64,000 bases of DNA from the NCBI GenBank assembly GCA_009809945.1, contig WTPW01000437.1:302487-366486 (forward strand). The letters are read 5' to 3'. Both the position numbers and the translations under genes were made by a program. A model generated the notes under the pieces. That model worked only from the letters and a program-made list of their open reading frames with translations. It had not been told where the DNA came from and searched no databases. Of the stretch, positions 44,422-55,814 are shown piece after piece (position 1 is the stretch's first letter; every line of letters starts with the position of its first letter). This DNA comes from Gigaspora margarita. Taxonomy: Eukaryota > Glomeromycota > Glomeromycetes > Diversisporales > Gigasporaceae.

Positions 44422-47400
44422 TTATGCTTGTATACGCCAATGATAATATGGCAAACTAGTTATTTTATCAGATAATATCCAACGCTTAGTATCTATAGGG
44501 CAAAGAGCCTTCTTTTCTGATTCGACCAAAGATAATATATAGTCTTTTGATCGTATGCCCACATTCTTAGCATAGAATACTTCATTATCAAAGAGACAGA
44601 CTTGATAAACTAGAGTCATAGGATCAGCCTCAGTTCACATAGCCAAATCTTTGACTTCTTCCTCTGATAATAATGATATATATATTGGATCATCTAGCAA
44701 AGATCCTTCTAAAGTTGGCATATATGAGTTCATAGCCATTTTATTAATAACTATTTTGCTAACTCCCTTATGCTTAGACTTTGTAGATTTATCTGCCAAT
44801 TCATAGTGATAAGACTTGGCTCAAATATGTATAGATTCTGCAATTACACTATCTGGAGTCTCATCCTTGAAAAGACCTATAGTTTTTGAGTCATTAAGAT
44901 CGAAAAGATCAGGTCGCTCAGTTATATCCTTATAGATATCCTCAGTTTCAACTATAAATATGAATGAGTCTGTATCCATATATCCAAGCTGGGCTTTATC
45001 ACCATATCTTTCTTTTACATACCCATACCAGAAGCGATATATTAAAAGCTTGCTAAGTTCTAAAACTGATGCTCTGACAATTATAGGCATGTTGAGAGTT
45101 ATGCTAGCTTTTCCATATGTGCTCCTACTAAAGTATTTCCAAGTTGTCTAGCATACTTAAAGGAGGGTTTATGAATTTGATTAATAAACTTCTTTTCATC
45201 TTGCTCATTATTTATAGCCATGAGTTTGACATCTAGATATTTACGAACATTCTCCATAGTCTTGCCATATACTGAGTTATTCATAAGCTTAAAGAAATCT
45301 TTCTCAAAAGCATTTTTAGCACCTTGACGCTTTTCTGTATTAAAAGCTATATAGGGTGCGAGCCAGTTAGTCTGATCGAAAGATAGGATTTCTACTATCT
45401 CATCTACTATTATACCTAATTTTACATAGTATTGAAGCTCTAGATAATGAATAACATAATTTTTTTGTGGACCAAGATGGGGTACTAATTTTTTTGTTGC
45501 TGAAAACCGTCCACTATCCAAGCTATCTACAAGCTCTGTAGTATAGGGGCTTAACATATTTTTATTTATGGCTATATTCTCTATGGCTGGAGGTAAATCA
45601 CTCAAATATTCATGAGTTTTTAAAGGAAAATGTGCATTAATCTTTAGAAAATATCCTCTTTTAGCATCTGCTTTGGTATTGCGAATCTTATTGAGCATTT
45701 CTTTTTGGAAGATTGGATTGTTTCTAAAATGCTCACGTCTTCCTTTTCATTGATAATTTCCAATAGGCAAATATTAACTCATGGCCCACCCATAAAGATT
45801 ATTGGCATCGACATATGAAATCCATGTTGTAGGCTTGGATGGGTTAAATGTTTTGCCTATTTTTGGATTATTGGCCTTGAAATATCGATGATCTGCTATA
45901 GCTATACCTCCATGCTTAGTCTCTTCTATAAAATCATTCATAGCCATATCTGTAAAGAGCTCGATTTTAACTCTTGACATTTTAAGCATAGCATCCCAAG
46001 CTAGTGCAGGTGCTAAAACATAATGGCTAGGATCAAGCTCATAATACTGCATACATGTCATTCAGAATTGGGTCCAAATATCTGCAAGACTAAGTACATT
46101 AATTTTAAGATAGAGGTCATAGTACTCTCCTAGATTTTGGCAGTTAAATTCTTTCCATACTTTTTGCACATGCTCATAATCTTTTTGACTAATTTCACTA
46201 TGAAGATATGTACTAAATTCATGAATTGGTAGGAGCTCAGTCTCTAAAAATCTATCTTGTAAATCGATATATTCATAGGGATAAACTCCTTTATGACTTG
46301 CTAGTGAAATTTGATCTGAAGAATAGTCTTTAAAGTGCCGGCTTGTGATAGGGTAGTTGGTACCCAAATTTTTTGTAAGATTTGCCAGGCTGTTATTCAT
46401 AAATTGCTTGCTATCTATATATTTCAGCTGACCTACCTTCATAGACTTGTATCTCTCAAATGTCTCAGCTACAACCTTGATCTGATGTGCATTAACTGAT
46501 TTTCTAACAGATTTGCAAACCAAGTGAGAACATATCCTCGGAAGTTATGAAAGATAACTGGAATTGGTGTTTTCCAGGGTTCAATTTGAAGATTGAGATT
46601 GCAGAGATTGTGAGCAGCTCCTTGGAACTTACCTGTAATATGACAGTGATCCCAAACCTTTATGTCTATAGTCTTTGCTTGATTAATATCTTTAGTTATC
46701 TTGTCAATTTATTTTGTTAAGGTCTTATAATCTTCTGAATTCTTTGTAGTATTTTTTAGCTTATTATTAAGCCATAATGCCTTATTTTCTAAGCATTTGA
46801 CTTTATCTTTATCAATAATAAATTTTTCTTTATATGTCCAACAACTATCAGCTTCATTGAATTTCTTTTTGTCTTTGTCAGTCTCAATTCGATTATGTTT
46901 TATAGCTAAGACTCTATTAATTTCGACCAATTCCTTATCGATTCTTATGACAAACTCCTGAGTAGCATTCTCCTCTCTATATAGGTATAGACCCCATATA
47001 TCTCTAGTATCGATCCAGTGAACTTGATAACAAAAGCTATTTGCCTTCTGTTCTGCAAGCTTTCGCATTTGTCCTCCATATTTCTCATCACATTTCTTAT
47101 TATCTGCCTCAAAGTCAGCTATAATAACACATGGAGCATTGATCATTCTTCCATAGTTCTTAAACTTCTTAAAGTCATTGTCATCCTTGGTAGGTAATTT
47201 GACTTCTTGAGTTGCTTCTCCCAAACTAAGACAGTGTTCAAAATGATTTGCAAAAGCTATTTCTGATGGCCAGCTTATAGTACATTTTCTACAAATATAT
47301 CTTTTACTATGATGAGCGGTATCTTTGAAAACTAGCACATCTAAATTTTTAATCTAAATAAAGTAGTTTTTTTGCCCGTACTTATCATCTTCAGATTTAG

Positions 47401-48823
47401 TAATATCTGTAAGAGCTATGAGGTCAATAATATGTTGTCTATTATAGTTCTTACTAGCAAATACTGCTTTAGGTTTTGCTGTTTCTTCTTTCCATCCCCA
47501 AATATTAATCGAAATATCTGGATTTATCTCTTCTATCTTATTGAATATACGTGAGCAGATTGGTGCAGGCATTGGAATTCTATCTAAATTAACAATATCC
47601 AAGTATTGTTTATAATCTTTTTTAGTAAATATTCGATCAAGATGATATGTATGTCCATCTTTATTAGCAAAATAACAAGCTAATGTACCTTGAAGACAAT
47701 TATCAGATGGCATACCAGTAATTGGATCAATTATTTCTGAATTATCAGGATTTATTGTACATTTGGTATTAGCAAGCTTCTTTGAAGTCGAGATATATGA
47801 TCCACCAGTTGTTCTTCGATAAGTATAAGCTTCAAAAGTTAACATTTCAATCCTTACCAATTCATTCCTGATCCTTCTTGCATAAATGAGTCTATAGCAT
47901 TATCTATTTCTGATATAGATAAATTTATATGTTCATTGATATCTTCTTCTGTAAGAATAACACGCATAAGACTTCTGTGATAAGCAATTATAGTTAATGG
48001 ACTTTTAAGTTTGCCCTTCCCTTTGCTAACATGCCCAGAATATATACATTGAGCAATTAATACAGTTTTTATTTGATCTTTTTTTATACAATTCGGCTTT
48101 AAGAACTTTTGTAATTTGTTCTCTTGCATTTGCTATAAGCTGGGGCATATAGGGTGCTTCTAAATATTTATTACGGTCCTCAACATAATGATTGAATCTA
48201 TATTTTATATTTTCAGGGGATGGAATAACTGCTTGCCATAAACTCATCATTGTTAAGTTCTGATGGGGCCTTAAAGGATCAGAATTAGATTCACATTCTT
48301 CAAATATTAACTTTTTTGTTCGTTAATTTATAATTTTTTCTTACTGGTTTACCACCAAATTTGCCTTCTATCTTTATTATATTTCTTTTTGATAGTCATA
48401 GAGCAAGGTTTCAGCTAATTCGGGCCATTTTTCATCAGTGCGTGCATTATATCTATCTTCCATATTATCAAACTATTCTATATCATTTTAGGGTAGATTT
48501 GAAGAAACATTGTCCGAAGATATATTTTGAATGGGTTCATCATCTAATCAGATTAAATCATCTACTGGAACATGGTTTTGTATCAGAATTTGATCTGTAG
48601 CTGAATTTTGTAGTAATGGTATTGGAGCTACAATAGGATTTGAGGTATTACTAGGTTTGTATGGAAATTTACGATTTAAGTGTGCATCTCGATCTTGAGT
48701 CTTTTTGAAATCATCTTTTTCACACCTAGGACATGGAGGTAACATTTTGTATATGGGTGCTAGTATTTCGTTGTTTGTATTAATATACCAGATCTTTTGT
48801 TTAAATAAAAAATAATTATTCAT
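44422..48823 (-). pseudogene. Polinton-type family B DNA polymerase (broken in many places)
   Basis: The N-terminus (48823) has CPRCEKDDF...HLNRKFP, a finger seen at the start of such polymerases. In order follow ICRKCTISW, exonuclease motif I in IIADFEADNKK (about 47090), WDHCHITGKFQGAAHNLCNL and the HNFRGY motif II region (about 46540), and the exo III region LGEYYDLYLKINVL (about 46110). Next are polymerase motif A in YVDANNLYGWAMS (about 45785), motif B in KDFFKLMNNSVYGKTMEN (about 45285) and motif C YMDTDS (about 44970). The C-terminal KRWILSDKITSLPYYHW resembles the usual KRYILxDGxxTLAYGHY end. Many frameshifts and stops break it, several TGA where Arg is usual (before MTCMQYYELDP at 46061, before AKSYHYE at 44820). 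It would replicate the element by protein priming. Confidence 0.93.
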
Positions 48824-48830
48824 TTATAGA

Positions 48831-49355
48831 AAATTTATCAAAATGTTTATTGATTATATCGAAAAGCTGGATAAATATATTGAAAAGCCAGGTAGGTATA
48901 TCGAAAAGCCAGATAAATATATATGTGAATATATACATAACTCTGGAAAAGTCTGTGGTCATGGTTGTCTACGACCTGAAGGATGCTTTGATCATTGGAA
49001 ATCTAAAAAGTGTATTCCATGCAAAGTTTGTAGTAAGCCTACTAGTTCTGAATCTGGATTATGTAGAAAACATGCTAAAGGATATTATGTTATAAAATGT
49101 TTAGATAAGAAGAAAGGCTTATAATAGTATCAGGTATGTTAATGTTGAGTGACATGGAATTTATTTTTTTGTCGTCATCCAATTTAGCTATATAAATAAA
49201 AAATAGTGAGTTCTAGCTATATAAAAATTTACACCAAGCTAAAGTATATAAAAATGATATAAATTATAGCAGGAATGACTTGAAAGCACAATTTGGTATA
49301 TAAATAATATAGAGGTGTAAAAAAAGTGACCCAGAACTCCCTTTTTCGCCCTACT
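48831..49355. repeat. Right terminal inverted repeat of the Polinton-like element
   Basis: Reverse complement of 33832-34356. The outermost bases read ...CTCCCTTTTTCGCCCTA before the CCTTGA at 49356. Confidence 0.92.
48843..49124 (+). CDS. Cys-rich zinc-finger-like protein encoded in the right inverted repeat
   Basis: The product is 93 residues, the twin of the gene at 34062-34343, and again reads outward. It has an extra Cys (KSKKCIPCKVC against KSKKRIQCKVC) and Ser for Asn beside the C-x2-C pair; the C-x2-C-x9-C-x2-H core is unchanged. Its start codon lies 12 bases inside the inverted repeat, so promoter sequences probably come partly from the unique region, which differs between the two copies. 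Confidence 0.7.
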   Translation: MFIDYIEKLDKYIEKPGRYIEKPDKYICEYIHNSGKVCGHGCLRPEGCFDHWKSKKCIPCKVCSKPTSSESGLCRKHAKGYYVIKCLDKKKGL

Positions 49356-49635
49356 CCTTGACTGACTAATGTATCAGAGGACTGTACTAGTGATACAAGT
49401 AGAGTTGGCAGTCAAAGTATAAACCAGAGGGTTTAAATAGGTAACCTTCTAGTTGGGTTGCAGGTATAGCAACTAGTGTAGAACCTTCGAGTGGACTACT
49501 TAAATTAGACAACCAAAAGTTGTACATGTAGCTAGTTGTATTCTCATTAATATAACAAATATCAGATGCCCAAAGAGGCGCCCTTGATCTATTTGCTTGA
49601 ATAAATACCTTTCTCCAAAGTGGAAACTTTGACAT
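49356..49635 (+). mobile_element. Long tRNA-headed SINE-like element, right part
   Basis: This continues the element cut at 33831. AACCAGAGGGTTTAAATAGG, AGTTGGGTTGCAGGTATAGC and TGTAGCTAGTTGTATTCTC match the corresponding part of the complete copy at 61028-62046 (AATCCAGAGAGTTTAAATAA, AGTTGGGTTGTAGGTATGGC, AAGTAGCTAGCTGTACTCTC). Confidence 0.75.
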
Positions 49636-49643
49636 ACAAAAAA

Positions 49644-50519
49644 AATTACTATAAACTTTGAAGAAATAATGTTTCAAAGTCTACAAATCAACTTAAAATT
49701 AAATTTTTCTGAAATATAGAACAAGAGAAGGAGAAAAAGATAGTACAAAAAATGGATTAAAATTTTACTGATTTTGCAAAATCAAATATTTTCTAATTTT
49801 AAGATAAAAATTGTGTGTAAAACATGCTCTAAACAACTTTACTTAATTGGTGGAAGTAGCTTACCTTGTAAGAAAAATGGTTGTCTATGTACTAAAGTTA
49901 AAATTTTTGGGTTTCAATATAAACCTTTTTTTCTTATTAGGTAATCTACTTTGGGCTCTTAAGCAAAGTTGTTCAGCATGTAATTTACTCGTGCTAAAAG
50001 TCAAACATGCTTTTTTGAACCTTTTACTAAGTGAAAAATGGGGTTAAAGTTAGAAAAAATTTTTTAAAAAAAATTTTTTAAGAAAAATATTTTTCTAATT
50101 TAACACCTATTTTTTACTTAGTAAAAGGTCTGAGAAAGCACGTTTTGATAATAAATAAAAGTAAAATTACATGCTAAAAAACTTTGCTTAAGAGCCCAAA
50201 GTAGGTTATCTAATAAGAAAAAAGATTTTATATTAAAACCAACATTAGTACATAGATAACCATTTTTCTTACAAGGTAACCTACTTTCACTGATTAAGTA
50301 AAGTTGTTCAAAACAGTTTTTACATATAATTCTAATTTTAAATTAGAAAATATTTGTTTTTGATAAAGTTACCTTTTTGTTTTGTGCAAAATTAGTGAAA
50401 TTTTAATCTGATTTTTGTACTACCTTTTTCTCATCTCCTTATTCTATATTTTTAAAAAATTTAATTTTAAGTTAATATGTAGACATTGGAACATCATGTC
50501 TTCAAAGTTTATAGTAATT
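49644..50519. mobile_element. Foldback element (about 0.88-kb palindrome)
   Basis: AATTACTATAAACTTTGAAG at the left is mirrored by CTTCAAAGTTTATAGTAATT at the right. Pairing continues through ACTTTACTTAAT, TTACAAGGTA, CTTAAGAGCCCAAAGTAG-type blocks to an A/T centre near 50080. No transposase and no clear target duplication. Confidence 0.75.
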
Positions 50520-51065
50520 TTATATATATTTTTTTATAATTTTATATATATAAATTTTATATATGACAATAGTGTGACAAATTGGATGCCTGCTATAGTA
50601 CATTGTTTGCAATATATTATTTACTAAATAGGGTGTAAACATACATTTTCTATCATCAAGAAATAGATTAAATTTTTTATAACATTTATAGTGTTTAAAA
50701 AATAATTGGTTTGTATTGAGAAACCTGATAATGTTAAGAATATTGCAAATAAAGGTATGATTAGTTGCTTAAATAAAAAATAATTTTTAAATTACTAATT
50801 GTTTTATAGTCTATTTATTAGATAAATATACTAAGATTTCATTTAACAAGTGAATTCTATGAAAAAATATTGAGAAGTCAATATTTTCAGATTTAAAAGT
50901 TGAATTAGAATAATTCTATAAAAATTAGAATATTCATCTGCAGTTTGGAATAATTCATTGTTATTCTTTGAGTATACAAGTTTCCTAGTTGAAGAAAATA
51001 GTATTTCTATTCAATGCCATTTACATATTGAAGACATTGTTTCAATCAATTCTAATAAAGAAGAT

Positions 51066-52046
51066 AGAGGTTGGAACTGAATTGTTGCACCTGAATTTAA
51101 AACTGGTTAAACCTGATTCAAATATTTTATATTCAGATTTAATAAAACTGGATTTATCGAATTTAATAAAACTGAATAAAACTGAAAAGTCAAATTTAAT
51201 AAACCAGATTTATCGAATTTAATAAAGCAGAAAAATTGAATACCATGAACATAGCTATGCAGAATGTATGGTTTACTACTAGAGTTGTTTGTTAAACTAG
51301 TTAGTTTCACCAGGACCATTAGTGCACCAACAGTGCACCATCAGTGCACTATTAAAGATTGGATTTTTTTATAACTATTGGTGCACCAGTTTTAGTGCAC
51401 CAGTCTCAGTGCACTACAGTGCACTATTAAAGATAAGTTTCAACTGCAACACTATTTACTACCATCTAGAATGGTGAGTTCACAAATCTTGCATTTAATT
51501 TGCTGGTATAGTATACTAATACTGTGTATAAGCATACTGGATTGTATTCGTTTTACTCTGAGGTATGTAATATTATATGATAGAACCAGAATACACTCTA
51601 TCACTATTAACAGATTGCCTTAATATTTAAAATGCATTTATTGCGATTTATTTAGATACATAAATTCGATTTTGGCCAAAGTTTAGGCTGATATTTATCA
51701 ATAATAATAACTACTATATTATAGCAAATTAACATCTGGCAATTTTATTTAGCATGTGGATTATTGGATTATTAGCAAAATTTATCAATTTAGATCCCTT
51801 CCATTCTGAATCTGCTGAATTTTGGTTGTACAACCAATCTATTCTGATTTATGAAGTATCAAACTACCCTAATTTATTACAACTATAAAAACCAGTATTT
51901 TTAAATTCAGATTAATTCAGTTTTACAAGTTTATTAAAATTGCAAAACTGAATTATCTGGGTTTATTTAAATTCAGATTAAACCAGTTTAAGTTGAAGTT
52001 GAAAAATTAAATCTGAATTGTAAAAATAAAACTGGTTCCAACCTCT
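51066..52046. mobile_element. Inverted-repeat element with AGAGGTTGGAAC ends
   Basis: AGAGGTTGGAAC (51066-51077) is exactly reversed at 52035-52046. AAGAAGAT is found at both flanks (51058-51065 and, two bases away, 52049-52056), possibly an 8-bp target duplication of hAT type. Subterminal regions are built of TTTAATAAAACTG / CAGTTTTA words. Confidence 0.65.
51321..51425. repeat. Cluster of seven GTGCAC sites
   Basis: GTGCAC occurs seven times in 105 bp, usually as [A/G]GTGCACCA or CAGTGCACTA, and ACTATTAAAGAT follows two of the runs. It lies inside the element at 51066-52046. Confidence 0.8.
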
Positions 52047-52464
52047 AGAAGAAGATAAAAGTATTGCAATTATATATTCAATATTTTGTGACTAAAAGGA
52101 AGAACATAATATTACCTTTATTATTATTAATTTGTTTGAAAACACAACCAAAATAAAGTTAGATTGCTTGGTATACAGGCTATATACAACAAATAAGTAG
52201 CAAATAATTGCTTTAATTAGTGTATATCTGCAAATTTTATATATAGATATTGATCGATATATAACACTTTTTTGTTTTATATCAATTATAAAATATCATT
52301 ATATATTGATTATTTGGATAAAAATCAATATATATCTAAATTGATATATATCATTTTCTATATTAAATCGTTATATATCTATAAATCAATTATAATCAGA
52401 ATTATTTGAAATGATATATAACAATTAACAGATTTTTAATGATTACATAGTGTTTTGACCCAGT

Positions 52465-52750
52465 GATCACTAGGTAAAAAAAGTAAAATTCCAAAAAAAA
52501 GTAGGCTAAAAAAAAACAAAGACAAAACAAAAATAATTGGATTAGTAAAAAAAAAACTTAAAAAAAAAAACAAAACCATGCTCCCTAAAAAAAAAAACAA
52601 GTGTTTTGTACTATTTTTACAACTTCCTTCCTTTTTTTCTCCCTCCTTTTTTCTTCTCACTACTTTTTTTCTTCTTTTTTTTTTCTCTCTTCCTTTTTCT
52701 TTTTTCTCTTTTTTCCTCTCTTTTTTTTTTTCTCTTTTTTTTTTAATATT
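52465..52750. repeat. Poly-purine block switching to poly-pyrimidine block
   Basis: From about 52480 to 52600 the strand is A-rich with long A runs; from about 52620 to 52745 it is T/C-rich (CTTCCTTCCTTTTTTTCTCC type). The two could pair. Frames here are simple-sequence artefacts. Confidence 0.6.
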
Positions 52751-53099
52751 TCGAATAATTTTGAATTATTTCGAAATATTTTAGAACTGGGAAATCAAAT
52801 TAGATTAGTAGATCTGTACTCTGAATTATACCAAGAGCATTTGACTAATATTTTCAAAATGTTTCAAAATGTTTCAAAATGTTTCGATGGTCATAGTACA
52901 AGATTAGATTAGATTTTTGTTTATTTTTTTTGTTTATAATTTAGATCTTCTCTCAATTTTACATTGTTTTTTCGTTTTCATTTTGGTTTTTTTGTTTTCA
53001 TTTTGTTTTTTTAGTTTAGTTTAATTTTATTTAGTTTTATTTTGTTTTTTCATTTTTTTTCTTTTATTTATTATTTTTTAATCTTATTTATTTTATTTT

Positions 53100-53880
53100 T
53101 ACAAAAAATATCTCTCTAACTTTTGCCACTTTGCAAGAAATCCAATAACTTTTCAAAACTATGCGCAAACCAACACAGCCTTTTGACACATTGCAAGAAT
53201 ACACAACTGATTTACCAACAATTACTAAATTTCAAAGAAAGCTTCTTTAAAGAAATAAAGATTTAGTTGGTGCTTTATGTTTTTTTCATTTGATGTTTTT
53301 TATTCTTTTTGTTTTTGTTTTTATTTTTTTTATTTTTTTTTTATTAATTTATTTTATTCACGAGAAAAATAACCTAGACTTTTTCAATACTTTGCAAGCA
53401 AACCCAGACTTTTTTAGCACTTTGCAAGAATATATACAACTTGATTTCAACAATTTTGTCGTGAACTCTACTTTAAAGAAATAAAGATTTAAGGTTTTAT
53501 TTTTTTTATTCAGTTTGCTTACATTTTTTTTTTTTGTGTTTTCTTTTACTTATTTCTTTAATTTTAATTTTTTATTTATTTCAGCACTTTGTGAAAACCT
53601 TTAATGATTTTCAAATTGCAAGAATATGAACTTAAAGAAATGGAGATTTGAAGCTTTGTTTATTTTTTTATTTAGTTTGCTGCATTTTTGTTTTTGTTTG
53701 TTTTCTTTTTTTTTTACTTATTTTTTAATTTTATTTTATTTTATTTATTTTTTACTTCCTTCAGAACTTTGCAAGAAAACAACTTAACTTTTTCGGCACT
53801 TTACAAGAACACCAATTTTAACTTCTCCAACACTTTGCAAGAAGTAGCAAATATAAGCAAATATAAGCAAATATAATAGT
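53100..53880 (+). repeat. Degenerate repeats built on ACTTTGCAAGAA
   Basis: ACTTTGCAAGAA recurs at about 53131, 53390, 53419, 53765 and 53838 with decayed copies between, and AAAGAAATAAAGATTTA recurs at about 53250 and 53470 (variant at 53632). In one plus frame the word reads TLQE, often as F-x-TLQE, across stretches separated by T-rich runs. It may be a decayed repeat protein or a satellite. Confidence 0.55.
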
Positions 53881-54714
53881 TAAACCAAAAAAGGAAATAA
53901 TAGCTAACTGCAGAGTGAGGAATTAAGTGATTTTATACAACAAATTGTGAAAGTAGTCATTTTCATTTTTTTTTGTTATTTTTCGAGGGGTTTTTTTTGG
54001 TTTTATTTTTTTTTGTTATTTTTTTATAATAATATGTAATAAAATATGTAATATTTAAAATATTAAATAATAATAAATAAATAAAAAAACTTTTATATTA
54101 AATTGCAAAAACTTGTGAATATTGTATATTTAACTTAAAATATAATATATAATAATAATAAATAAAAAAATTTAAAAAACTTGTGAAAACTTGTGAAAAC
54201 CTGTAAAATGTTTAAAAATTTGCAAAAAGCATGATTATATAAATATAATAATTATTAATTGCAAATTGATATCATATTAGATATATATTGATTAATCAGA
54301 TATATATTGATTATATCACTATCGATAATAATCAGCAGGGTGTTAATTATCGATATATATCTTACTGGTTAGTAATTGATATATATCTATATATAAAATT
54401 TGCTAATGTAGTCAATGCAGTCAATACGATACATTTTGTATACAATTGTAAAAATGATGAATGTATTAGGGTCAATTATAACCTTGATAACAATTTGCAT
54501 CTAAGAAATTTGTATATTTTATACCTATTTAATATAATATATATGTGTAATTATATATATATATATATCTTAATTTATTCATATAATTAGCCATAGTTAT
54601 TCTAGAAAATATTCTCTCTACTTGTGGCATTATACAGAAATTTTGCTAATAGAATATGGTGTATAATAATATGGGTTCTAACAAAATGTATTTAAGAACT
54701 ATTTAAAAAACTCT

Positions 54715-54865
54715 GGGCTAAGATTATATTTGTTCTAAATCAAACAGTTAGATTATTAAAAAAAGTTTAAGCAGTTCTGATTCATAATTTTATATTTGTA
54801 CTAACTGGATCAAATAGTTAGATTGTTAAAAAAAAATTTAAGCAGTTCTGATTTATAATTTTGAG
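54715..54865. repeat. Tandem duplication, about 80-bp unit
   Basis: ATCAAACAGTTAGATTATTAAA and its second copy ATCAAATAGTTAGATTGTTAAA are each followed by AGTTTAAGCAGTTCTGATT-like sequence. Confidence 0.7.
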
Positions 54866-55255
54866 TTTGTTTAGAAAAAAGTAGAAATGGGTTACTGTTC
54901 AAAACATCAATTTAAAGCCAACATCACAATATGGTTTTTCACAAATTTGACCAAAATCTTCTTAAGTACATGCATGGCACATGCTATAAAAGCTTAGCCC
55001 AAATGCAGACATTTTAGTTTTAACTACTAAATATAGCTAGCATTTAGAAATAATTGACACATGGCTTCATTTTAAACCATATGATTAAATCACTACCTGC
55101 ATCTAATTTGTAATTCTGGGCATAAGTTATATGCATAGTAGAGTACAGATAAAAATTAACAATTGAGTCAGTTGCAAATTTTTATACTTTCACTTTTTCT
55201 TGCTTCAACTGTATTAAAATAGTAAAATTACTAGAGTGAAGCATATCTACTTATT

Positions 55256-55798
55256 TTTTTTTTTTTTGACTATCGTAACGTCTCGCCAGAATTTTCACTT
55301 ATTAACCCAGATATCTGGTATATCCAATCCACTACTATCAAGTTCCCGTCATCGAACTCCTACCCCCAACTTGATTGTTCATATTACTGAGTTAACCTTC
55401 ACGGGCGGATTCCGAAGTTTTCTAAGTGCTGACTTTTCTTGGGTGCCTCGTGGGTCCCTAAGAAAGACGTACTGCACCAGCGCCAGAGAACCGGAAGACA
55501 ACGAAGGTCGTAACCCCCATTATTAGCGGCACAAGTTCGTGTGACAAGATCTTTATACTATATCTTGTGACTTCAGTTATTTTAAATCGAAATTCTAGCA
55601 CAGCCCGCATCAAAGCCACGATGCATAAGGGCTTCTCGTCATTATAGGTCCATCCAGAGATGTCCCGGGTCCCTGTATCCCGCGGTGTTTCAGTTCTCTA
55701 GACGGCTTATCTTATTTTGCCATTGCTAGGATTTGAACTAGCGACCTTTCGATTTATATCCTCGGAGCGTTAACCGCTACGCTATCGACCCAGAGGAC
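55256..55798 (-). mobile_element. tRNA-headed SINE (about 543 bp)
   Basis: CATATCTACTTATT repeats exactly at 55242-55255 and 55799-55812 (14-bp target duplication). On the minus strand the element starts with a tRNA-like head and ends with a poly(A) tail (T run 55254-55267). It is clearly more G+C-rich than its surroundings. The plus-strand open frame across it is accidental. Confidence 0.9.
55722..55797 (-). other. tRNA-like RNA polymerase III promoter of the SINE
   Basis: The minus strand reads TAGCGTAGCGGTTAACG (box A-like D arm) and GGTCGCTAGTTCAAATCC (box B-like T arm) about 30 bases apart. No proper anticodon stem is seen, so it is a promoter relic, not a working tRNA. Confidence 0.75.
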
Positions 55799-55814
55799 CA
55801 TATCTACTTATTAT

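Larger units (their letters stand above)
33832..49355. mobile_element. Polinton/Maverick-like DNA transposon with Gag-protease module
   Basis: The element is about 15.5 kb with 525-bp terminal inverted repeats ending in TAGGGCGAAAAAGGGAG. CCTTGA lies at 33826-33831 and 49356-49361, a candidate 6-bp target duplication of the size typical for Polintons. It carries an rve integrase and a type B DNA polymerase (both broken), the defining Polinton pair. I find no double-jelly-roll capsid, FtsK-like ATPase or adenovirus-type protease. Instead there is a Gag-like/zinc-knuckle ORF plus retropepsin, a RING protein, several unknown ORFs and a Cys-rich gene in each inverted repeat. It sits inside an older SINE-like element. 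About twenty isolated N calls lie in it and nowhere else. Confidence 0.9.

Noticed and set aside
52436..52912. Frames rich in Phe/Leu/Ser or Lys
   Set aside because: Translations of long T or A tracts, with no domain or start context.
55236..55526. 96-codon plus-strand frame in the SINE
   Set aside because: It begins in flanking DNA, crosses the target duplication and reads the SINE backwards.
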